Below the pieces are notes generated by a model, which was not told the DNA's origin, ran no database searches, and saw nothing but the letters and a program-made list of their open reading frames with translations. Below are positions 6,142 through 11,734 of a DNA stretch of 11,734 nucleotides, in pieces. The first letter of the stretch is position 1. Each line of letters opens with the position of its first letter. Source of the DNA: Methanobacteriota archaeon (GTDB lineage: Archaea; Methanobacteriota; Methanobacteria; Methanobacteriales; Methanobacteriaceae); NCBI GenBank assembly GCA_023436175.1, contig JAEZKE010000055.1, positions 1-11,734 on the forward strand, in the 5' to 3' direction. The position numbers and the translations under genes were made by a program.

Positions 6142-6522
6142 TTAGGTTACAGGTTTTTCTTTTGAGGTTCCTGACTCTTTTATAATGACTCCTATTGTTC
6201 CGCCAATAGCCCCTATAATAGCCCAGACAATGATTAATATAATCATTACATCCAGCCCAATTGCTGCTTCTACTATCCCCACTAATGCTTTAAAACCCAT
6301 AATGGCAAAAATTCCAGTTATTATTGCTCCTACAGTACCCACTAGTGCACCATGAACTGTGCCATTTAGATAGTTTCCATTAACAGAGAAACCTACATAT
6401 ATCGTTGCTAAAAGTAAACCAGCATATTCGCCCCATGATCCTGCTATCATTTTAAAAAGCGTTGCCAGTATTATTGATAGGATTATACCACTTATTATGG
6501 GTGTTGATTTTATTTCAACCAT
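6142..6522 (-). CDS. DUF5518-type small membrane protein 3
   Basis: This is a 126-residue protein with about four membrane segments. Family features are YAGLLLATIYVGFSVNG followed by the glycine/His motif LNGTVHGALVGTVGAI, and near the end IIGAIGGTIGVII with a charged tail. The aromatic-lysine start of its paralogues is altered to MVEIKSTPIISG. I chose the ATG at 6522 because GGTGA lies four bases before it. An in-frame ATG at 6534 would add four residues (MGEI), but that codon abuts this binding site and has none of its own. Upstream lies the promoter motif shared with the gene at 7836-8186. Function unknown. Confidence 0.82.
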   Translation of the reverse strand: MVEIKSTPIISGIILSIILATLFKMIAGSWGEYAGLLLATIYVGFSVNGNYLNGTVHGALVGTVGAIITGIFAIMGFKALVGIVEAAIGLDVMIILIIVWAIIGAIGGTIGVIIKESGTSKEKPVT

Positions 6523-6570
6523 GATTTCACCCATTTCAATTTATCTGTACTTAAATATATCCACATTGCC

Positions 6571-6586
6571 TAATATATTTTTCTTT
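6571..6586 (-). promoter_or_regulatory. Shared BRE/TATA promoter motif of membrane protein 3
   Basis: On the - strand this reads AAAGAAAAATATATTA, identical over 16 bases to the motif upstream of membrane protein 6 (8245-8260). Initiation is expected near 6549, giving a leader of about 27 bases. An additional TATA-like ATATATTTAA lies at 6551-6560. Confidence 0.55.
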
Positions 6587-6780
6587 TTAAGAATCAGTGA
6601 AGTTTACTCTTATTAAAACAATTAAATTACACAAAAAAGCAATCTAATTTGGATATATGGTTTAAAATATTTCTTTTTATGTGTATAATGTGCATACTTC
6701 CCCAAATATGGAGTAATCTATAAAAGAAGTTTAATTATAGGAAATAGGAAAAAGAAGTAATTTTATAATCTATGTGTTTG

Positions 6781-7179
6781 TTAAGCTGAGGGTTCCTCAT
6801 TTTTCGAGAAGTATACTCTAATAATAAATCCCGTAATGCCCCCAACTGCCCCAATAATACCATAAAATATTGCGTCAAGTGCTAAACCTATTATTGAACC
6901 AGTAGTTATTTCAAAAGTTCCAAAAATAGTTCCTGTAATAATTATAGAAACTATTCCTCCAATAAAACCTATAATTGTACCATAAATTGCACCGGTTATG
7001 TAATCACCGTTAATACTGTAACCAATATATATGGTTGCTAAAAGATATCCGACTATCTGCCCAATAGTACCTCCATTTAACCCGATAGCTGTTCCAAAGG
7101 ACAATCCGACGATTCCGAGAAATTCAGATAGTATTATTGCTAAAATGAAACCAATAATCACAGTTTTCCAGTTGATCAT
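6781..7179 (-). CDS. DUF5518-type small membrane protein 4
   Basis: This is a 132-residue hydrophobic protein with the cleanest family start, MINWKTVIIGFILAIIL. Then come GYLLATIYIGYSINGDY, the glycine motif ITGAIYGTIIGFIGGI (Tyr in place of the His of three neighbours), and the C-terminal GIIGAVGGITGFII with a polar tail ending KNEEPSA. About four membrane helices are expected. The ATG at 7179 follows a modest ribosome binding site, AAGGAAGT. T-rich stretches after the stop (around 6730-6755 on the - strand) and the 258-base gap to the next gene suggest a separate transcript. Function unknown. Confidence 0.85.
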   Translation of the reverse strand: MINWKTVIIGFILAIILSEFLGIVGLSFGTAIGLNGGTIGQIVGYLLATIYIGYSINGDYITGAIYGTIIGFIGGIVSIIITGTIFGTFEITTGSIIGLALDAIFYGIIGAVGGITGFIIRVYFSKNEEPSA

Positions 7180-7382
7180 TTTTTACTTCCTTAGTTTTTA
7201 TATTGTTGTATTTTCTTTTTAGATACTTAAAGTGTTCCTTAATTAGTTAAATGATAAATGGCCATATTTTAATTTTTTATTAATTTAGTAATGACAATAT
7301 TAATCCTTTGAAACTACTAAACTGAAAATTTACCATTAATTGATAATTTAATTTTTAAAAAATAATTCTAAACTAAACTTAT

Positions 7383-7715
7383 TTATGTTATCATGGCCCC
7401 AAAAGCACCGCCAATTGCACCTAAAATTACATCAGCAATTATTTTTCCAGCCAATAAAATACCAAATGTTTCCGTTAAATAGGGTCCTCCCCCCACTACC
7501 CATATAATGATTACTGCAGTTATACCTCCAAGAATTCCAATTAATCCCCCATGAATAGCTCCATTTACCCTATTATAATTAACCATATGCCCTACAATTA
7601 TACCTGCGATTACAACACCGAGGTATGAACCAAATTCTCCAATAATTTGATTTAAAATTGAAGTAAAAATTACTGCAATTATAAAACCGATAATTACTGC
7701 CTTCCAGTTGACCAT
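7383..7715 (-). CDS. DUF5518-type small membrane protein 5
   Basis: At 110 residues this is the shortest paralogue. It starts MVNWKAVIIGFIIAVIF, has VVIAGIIVGHMVNYN, then the glycine/His motif VNGAIHGGLIGILGGI, and ends almost immediately after LGAIGGAFGAMIT, with no polar tail. I chose the ATG at 7715, with GGAGA (7722-7726) six bases before it, because it matches the paralogue starts. An in-frame TTG at 7736 would add seven residues but lacks a binding site. Function unknown. Confidence 0.85.
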   Translation of the reverse strand: MVNWKAVIIGFIIAVIFTSILNQIIGEFGSYLGVVIAGIIVGHMVNYNRVNGAIHGGLIGILGGITAVIIIWVVGGGPYLTETFGILLAGKIIADVILGAIGGAFGAMIT

Positions 7716-7758
7716 ATTAATTCTCCAAATATTCAAAATTTAAATATGATTTATGTGT

Positions 7759-7769
7759 CATTATATAAA
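7759..7769 (-). promoter_or_regulatory. TATA box of membrane protein 5
   Basis: The - strand sequence TTTATATAATG lies about 45 bases before the ATG. This predicts initiation near 7738 and a leader of about 23 bases that includes the GGAGA binding site. Confidence 0.45.
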
Positions 7770-7835
7770 AAAAGGTAGTTCAATCTATTAAAACAAGATT
7801 ATTCTATTAATATCTAAAAAAATAGAAATAAAGGA

Positions 7836-8186
7836 TTACATTCTCCTTCCAGTTATTGCAGAACCTATAATACCGCCAATTGCACCTATAATAATATCAA
7901 CTATCCATGCAATTATTAATGCTGCACCTATTATTGATCCTGCTAAACCAAATGAAGAACCAATTAACAATCCTAATATTAAGGCTATTATTCCCCCAAT
8001 AAGGCCTGCTATTCCACCGTGTACTGCTCCTGTTACTATATCAGTATCAACCATGTATCCTACTACTATACCTGCTATTAACACTGCGATCATTGGACCA
8101 TAAATGACAGAAACCATTCCAAAGATTATTGCAAGTACTATGGCTATAATAGCCCCTATAATTACTGCTCTCCAACTAACTATCAT
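7836..8186 (-). CDS. DUF5518-type small membrane protein 6
   Basis: This is a 116-residue protein and the first gene of the - strand array. It begins MIVSWRAVIIGAIIAIVL, followed by AVLIAGIVVGYMV, the glycine/His motif VTGAVHGGIAGLIGGI, and IIGAIGGIIGSAITGRRM at the end. About four membrane segments are expected. The start is decided by a near-perfect ribosome binding site, GGAGGTGA (8192-8199), five bases before the ATG at 8186; an in-frame GTG at 8195 lies inside that site and is rejected. It has the strongest translation signal of the array, together with the promoter motif shared with protein 3. Function unknown. Confidence 0.87.
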   Translation of the reverse strand: MIVSWRAVIIGAIIAIVLAIIFGMVSVIYGPMIAVLIAGIVVGYMVDTDIVTGAVHGGIAGLIGGIIALILGLLIGSSFGLAGSIIGAALIIAWIVDIIIGAIGGIIGSAITGRRM

Positions 8187-8244
8187 AGATTTCACCTCCT
8201 TTTATCTTAGTATTACTTATTTATATATATTTATTAATAATTCT

Positions 8245-8260
8245 TAATATATTTTTCTTT
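8245..8260 (-). promoter_or_regulatory. Shared BRE/TATA promoter motif of membrane protein 6
   Basis: On the - strand this reads AAAGAAAAATATATTA, the same 16 bases as upstream of membrane protein 3. Expected initiation is near 8222, giving a leader of about 36 bases. A second TATA-like run at 8221-8229 would give a very short leader of about 14 bases. Confidence 0.5.
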
Positions 8261-8352
8261 AAGTTGAGGTTTTCAAGAAAGATAGCCTTAAAAAATTTAA
8301 TATTTAAAAATAGGGGTAATTATAACGTTTTAAATGAATTTTTAAAAAAAAA

Positions 8353-9486
8353 TTAGAAAATAATTTTAAATTCTGTTCCGCCGTTTATATTAAGTTCGAT
8401 TTTCCCATTAAGCTGTTTTACCAATTTATTTACAAGTCTTAAACCAGAAGTTTCCACATACCCAAGTTCAAAACTTTCAGGAAAACTAACTCCATTATCA
8501 GCCACAGTTAACATGGTTTTATCGTTTGAATGGAATTTAATTTGTATTTTTCCTTTAACGATTTCATAGCCCTGGTCAGATTTAAATGCATGCTTAAGTG
8601 AATTTGTAACAAGTTCATTAACGATAAGGCCGCATGGAATTGCAACGTCAATATCGAGAGGTATGCCTTCAATATCTGTCTCAAGATTGATTAAATCAGG
8701 ATTAACGGAATAAAAATCAAATAGGTAATCTGTCAGATCTCTGATATACTCTGCAAAATCAATCATTGCAAAATCTTCAGACTGGTAAAGCATTTCATTA
8801 ATTAATTCCACTGTTTTGGCGCGATTTTGAATTTCCTGATTAAATTCATTGGGATTTTTACATCCATTTTGGAAATATTCACTATCTATTATACTTATAA
8901 TTGTCTGCAGACTATTTTGAATCCTGCTCTGAATTTCATCAAGGAGTATCTTTTTTTCCTCAAGAGATGCCCTAATTTCATCTTCTGCCTGTTTACGTTC
9001 ATTTATTTCTATTCTAAGCTGCTTATTTGCCTCTTTTAGCCCAAGAGTACGTTTTTCAACAAGTTCTTCTAGATGATCCCTGTGTTTTACCAATTCTTCC
9101 TCTATTTGCTTACGTTCAATCGCGTAAAATATAGAACGTGCCAGTAATTTACCATCAACTTCCCCTTTCATTAGATAATCTTGAGCTCCTTCATGTACTG
9201 CATCTACTGCAGTTTCTTCATCTGATGCACCGCTCAATATTACAATAGGAACTTGTGGCGCACTGTTATATATCTTAATAAATGTTTCAATTCCAGAAGA
9301 GTCAGGTAAATTAAGATCAAGTAATAATACGTCAAATTTATCGTTTTTAATGCAATTAATCCCTTCGTCTAAACGTTCTACGTGCTCAAACTCAAAACTA
9401 AATGAAGAAATTTCTTTAAGCATTTCCTGTATCAATCTTACATCTCTAAAATTATCTTCTATTATCAAAACCCGAGTAAGTTTCAT
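8353..9486 (-). CDS. Response-regulator receiver fused to a degenerate HisKA_2/HATPase kinase
   Basis: This is a 377-residue cytoplasmic signalling protein with no membrane segment. Residues 1-120 form an intact receiver domain: acidic pair Glu10-Asp11, phosphoacceptor Asp57 in LLDLNLPD, Ser85 and Lys107. Residues 120-183 are a charged coiled coil. The HisKA_2-like helix at 184-194 reads EIQSRIQNSLQ where the family has EIHHRVKNNLQ, so both histidines are missing (Gln186, Ser187). The ATPase domain has a good N-box (NELVTNSLKHAF, 290-301), DNGVS at 330-334 instead of DNGVG, a G2 box around Gly348 and GTEFKIIF at the end. It may bind ATP without phosphorylating itself, acting as a receiver-controlled scaffold or pseudokinase. 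The start is ATG 9486 with GGAG about 13 bases upstream; an in-frame GTG at 9498 sits too close to that site. It lies 55 bases after the regulator gene and probably shares its operon. Confidence 0.88.
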   Translation of the reverse strand: MKLTRVLIIEDNFRDVRLIQEMLKEISSFSFEFEHVERLDEGINCIKNDKFDVLLLDLNLPDSSGIETFIKIYNSAPQVPIVILSGASDEETAVDAVHEGAQDYLMKGEVDGKLLARSIFYAIERKQIEEELVKHRDHLEELVEKRTLGLKEANKQLRIEINERKQAEDEIRASLEEKKILLDEIQSRIQNSLQTIISIIDSEYFQNGCKNPNEFNQEIQNRAKTVELINEMLYQSEDFAMIDFAEYIRDLTDYLFDFYSVNPDLINLETDIEGIPLDIDVAIPCGLIVNELVTNSLKHAFKSDQGYEIVKGKIQIKFHSNDKTMLTVADNGVSFPESFELGYVETSGLRLVNKLVKQLNGKIELNINGGTEFKIIF

Positions 9487-9510
9487 CTCAAAGTACACTC
9501 CGATGATTTT

Positions 9511-9537
9511 TGAATTATTAAATTCAGTATAAACCGG
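9511..9537 (-). promoter_or_regulatory. Possible internal promoter and palindrome between regulator and kinase genes
   Basis: The 55-base gap holds a TATA-like TTTATACT on the - strand (about 9526-9533). Next to it, downstream in the direction of transcription, is the inverted repeat TGAATT-ATTA-AATTCA (9511-9526). This could allow separate control of the kinase gene. The evidence is weak. Confidence 0.3.
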
Positions 9538-9541
9538 CTAA

Positions 9542-10351
9542 TTATAATTTAACCTCTTCAGCTTTCTTTAAATAATATTCAAATAATCGATTGCCCCATT
9601 CAATTGCTTCATCGTCTTCATCTATTAAATATTTATGAAGGTCATATATTCCATCAGTTGAAAACAATCCAAGTGCAATAAATTTATCTGTTACTGTAAA
9701 TGACATTTTTGCATTCTCTATTTTCCATATTTTAAAATCTTTTTCTTTAGTAGCTTTTTTTAAGTTTTCTCTTCCCTTTATTTCGATCCATTTGTCTAAT
9801 ATTTCAGGTGTTACCATGAGCTGCAGTGAACTATTTTCCAGCAAATCCTCAAACATCTCTATTTTTTGGGGAAGAAGAACCGAAGATATATAATTAATTT
9901 CTTTAGCCTTTGATAAAAGTTCGGCATAAACTGTATGGGGCTTCATAACATCTGTAGGCGTAGATTCAACCACTACTGAGTTTCTTAAATTACCAATACT
10001 TTCAAGCAAATATTCAGGGATAGCATCTATTTCATGTCCTAAAAATATTTTTTCGAGTTCACCAATAGATATAGAAGCTTTTATAAGACTTATTAAGTGA
10101 ATTGCAACGATTTTTCCGGTTTGGGAGAGAGAATAACCTCCAGATTGTTTAACTATAAAATTTTTCTCATCGAGCTGGTTCATCCCATGCAGGATGGTTG
10201 CTGAACTCAAATTTGTCTCGTCTTTAAGGTCGCGCAAACTTTTTAATCCACCATTTAAAGTTATAATAATCCTTGTTCTAACATCAGAAGCGGTAAGAAA
10301 CTTTAGATCGTCTCTAACTCTTCCATAAAGATTTAAAATTTCCTTAGACAT
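9542..10351 (-). CDS. Winged-helix regulator with FilR1-type middle domain (DUF1724)
   Basis: This 269-residue soluble protein is of a type abundant in methanogens. An ArsR-like winged helix spans about residues 20-80: SDVRTRIIITLNGGLKSLRDL, then the recognition helix region NLSSATILHGMNQLDEKNFI and the wing QSGGYSLSQTGK. The rest (about 120-255) matches the DUF1724 domain, now named after FilR1 of Methanothrix, including STPTDVMKPHT, YISSVLLPQKIEMFEDLL, LQLMVTPEILDKW, and KMSFTVTDKFIALGLFSTDGIYD. It probably binds DNA and senses a ligand or partner; the target is unknown. The ATG at 10351 has a GGGGAT binding site (10357-10362) five bases upstream. The receiver-kinase gene follows after 55 bases, which suggests a functional pair. 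Confidence 0.88.
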   Translation of the reverse strand: MSKEILNLYGRVRDDLKFLTASDVRTRIIITLNGGLKSLRDLKDETNLSSATILHGMNQLDEKNFIVKQSGGYSLSQTGKIVAIHLISLIKASISIGELEKIFLGHEIDAIPEYLLESIGNLRNSVVVESTPTDVMKPHTVYAELLSKAKEINYISSVLLPQKIEMFEDLLENSSLQLMVTPEILDKWIEIKGRENLKKATKEKDFKIWKIENAKMSFTVTDKFIALGLFSTDGIYDLHKYLIDEDDEAIEWGNRLFEYYLKKAEEVKL

Positions 10352-10373
10352 GATTATCCCCTTTAAACTAAAT

Positions 10374-10400
10374 AATGAGTATTATCATTGTTATTTAAAC
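10374..10400 (-). promoter_or_regulatory. Promoter of the regulator gene
   Basis: The - strand GTTTAAATAA (10391-10400) is a plausible TATA box, with initiation near 10369 and a leader of about 18 bases. The small inverted repeat AATGA...TCATT (10374-10378 with 10385-10389) lies between the TATA box and the expected start site, where an autoregulatory operator could be. Confidence 0.35.
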
Positions 10401-10825
10401 CAGTAAACATAATTTTATCATTTACCTACATTTGATCAGTTAAAATAATGAATTAACCATAGATAAATACAATAATTCAAATAAATATACCCACTTATAG
10501 GAACATTTTGTTTTTTTTAGTTATTATTTTTTGCCATATGAATCTCATAACCCAATACTTCAAAGTAACAGCAGTTTAAATTAAGATTAATGATCTTAAG
10601 CCTTCAAAAGAAAATTAATTGAGTTTATAACCATTCAATTTATAATTACATAATATAATACAGTATTTATGCATTAATATCTATAAAATAGACTTATTAT
10701 TTAATTAAAAATCTTTAAATTACATAAAATTATGTAAAAAAATGAATATAACAAAATATTTAGATTTTATTATAATAAGAGCATTAATAAACTTAGATAC
10801 ATAAATAAAAATGAAATTTTAGGTT
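10401..10825. other. AT-rich gap, one palindrome, no gene seen
   Basis: This very AT-rich stretch separates two - strand genes. I find no supportable ORF or RNA gene. The one structure that stands out is TTACATA-AAAT-TATGTAA (10720-10737), a 7-bp perfect inverted repeat. T-rich sequence on the - strand after 10826 may end transcription of the gene at 10826-11506. Confidence 0.45.
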
Positions 10826-11506
10826 TTATCCCCCTTTTTTCATTTTATCAAGCTCTTTTAATCCGTGGGTATATTCCCTTTCTTTAATCTCATTACTATC
10901 CAATAATGATTTCAATTCAGCAGCAATGCTTCCAGAATTGACTTTTTCTTTCCTATCTATGATGTTAGTAACTGCCATTCTAAGCTGAGGATATTCATCA
11001 GTAATATCCATAAGACTGGATGCCCTTTGCGTTTCTGGATTATCTTTAAGTTGGACACTGATGACTTCTAAATTAACTGCCTTAGCACTTGGACTTAATG
11101 GTGCAATGGCCTTAACTGTAGCTCGAGAGATATTATTGTTGATAGATTTTCTAAATGTTTCAAAGTCAACTGAATAACTATCCTGAGAATTTGTCATGGC
11201 TTTATTAATAACATGATTTAAACTGTCAATAAAAGCGTAAACTCTTCCCCCTCTTTCGCCGTAAATAGTACCACTTTCAGGGTAATAAGAAGTTATAAAG
11301 CCGCAAATCCATTTCACTTGCGTATCATGATCTGTTATTATTATATAAAATTCATCTATCTCTTTCTTTTTAACTTCCCTCTTTTTCATATCTCCCACAT
11401 AAATTTCACCAGATATCATCTCTTGAGGTACCAGCTCACTTAAATATTTAACAGCATAATTTTCAGTTCTTTCTTTACCACTTTTTTTTATCCCCAAATC
11501 CAGCAT
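10826..11506 (-). CDS. Hypothetical soluble protein, unrecognised
   Basis: I do not recognise this 226-residue protein. It has no signal peptide or membrane segment. The N-terminus is basic (LGIKKSGKERTENYAVKYL). Residues about 30-105 look like a beta-rich fold (ISGEIYVGDMKKREV, EFYIIITDHDTQVKWICGFI, YPESGTIYGERGGRVYAF), and residues 170-226 are predominantly helical and highly charged, ending KMKKGG. There are no recognisable catalytic motifs. The GERGGRVY turn is a conspicuous glycine/arginine-rich loop. The start is supported by GGTGAT (11510-11515) three bases before the ATG, and codon use resembles the neighbours. It is isolated, with 474 bases before the next gene and its own promoter. 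It is a convincing gene because of length, binding site and promoter, but its role is unknown. Confidence 0.75.
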   Translation of the reverse strand: MLDLGIKKSGKERTENYAVKYLSELVPQEMISGEIYVGDMKKREVKKKEIDEFYIIITDHDTQVKWICGFITSYYPESGTIYGERGGRVYAFIDSLNHVINKAMTNSQDSYSVDFETFRKSINNNISRATVKAIAPLSPSAKAVNLEVISVQLKDNPETQRASSLMDITDEYPQLRMAVTNIIDRKEKVNSGSIAAELKSLLDSNEIKEREYTHGLKELDKMKKGG

Positions 11507-11550
11507 ATAATCACCAACCGATCCGTACTGTAGTATTATTTGTTAATGAT

Positions 11551-11560
11551 TCTATATTAC
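11551..11560 (-). promoter_or_regulatory. TATA box of the unrecognised gene
   Basis: The - strand GTAATATAGA lies about 50 bases before the ATG at 11506. Initiation near 11530 would give a leader of about 24 bases containing the GGTGAT site. In the remaining sequence to the window end (11561-11734) I see no complete gene. Confidence 0.4.
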
Positions 11561-11734
11561 CATTTGTGATAATCAATACCATTCTGAGTTAGTAATTGAT
11601 TTCAGCTTATGATATTGATTTTTTGCTAAAGGGGATTAAAACAAGGCATAATTCTATAATTTAGATAAAAATACTACTTATTTTGTATATCCGTTATAAC
11701 TTACAGGAAAAAAATGATTTTAAATGATTATATA

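Noticed and set aside
11714..11734. Start of a + strand gene at the right edge (ATG after AGGA)
   Set aside because: Only seven codons are visible and the binding site is weak, so there is not enough to support a gene.

Overview
The window looks like chromosomal DNA of an AT-rich methanogenic archaeon, most likely Methanobacterium or a close relative in the Methanobacteriales. Four things point there: an archaeal mevalonate-pathway subunit (DUF126, small subunit of phosphomevalonate dehydratase), a winged-helix regulator with a FilR1-type (DUF1724) domain, many small DUF5518-type membrane proteins, and archaeal signals (TATA boxes, GGAGGT/GGTGAT ribosome binding sites, oligo-T stretches after genes). 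The genus is an inference.

Layout. The left part is on the + strand: purB (63-1412), two paralogous membrane proteins each built of three repeats (1840-2766 and 3100-4017), and the dehydratase small subunit (4558-4968). From 5085 to the right end every gene is on the - strand: six paralogous DUF5518-type membrane proteins (5085-8186), a receiver-kinase fusion (8353-9486), a FilR1/DUF1724 regulator (9542-10351) and an unrecognised soluble protein (10826-11506). The two strands meet tail to tail at a near-perfect hairpin (5053-5083).

The most unusual sequence is non-coding. The about 200-base leader before the first triple-repeat gene is a chain of hairpins, and the last one buries the gene's own ribosome binding site. 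A second, denser chain of about ten short palindromes (4192-4484), many with the core AAAATC-NNN-GATTTT, lies between the second triple-repeat gene and the dehydratase gene. Parts of the two regions share blocks in the same order but in opposite orientation, so they bracket the paralogous pair like an imperfect inverted repeat.

How the genes may fit together. purB and the dehydratase subunit are housekeeping genes of purine and isoprenoid synthesis. The eight small membrane proteins have no known function; their number and mostly separate promoters suggest a locally expanded, individually regulated set. The regulator and the receiver-kinase protein are probably one signalling unit. The kinase part lacks the histidine normally phosphorylated in its family, so it is probably not a conventional histidine kinase.
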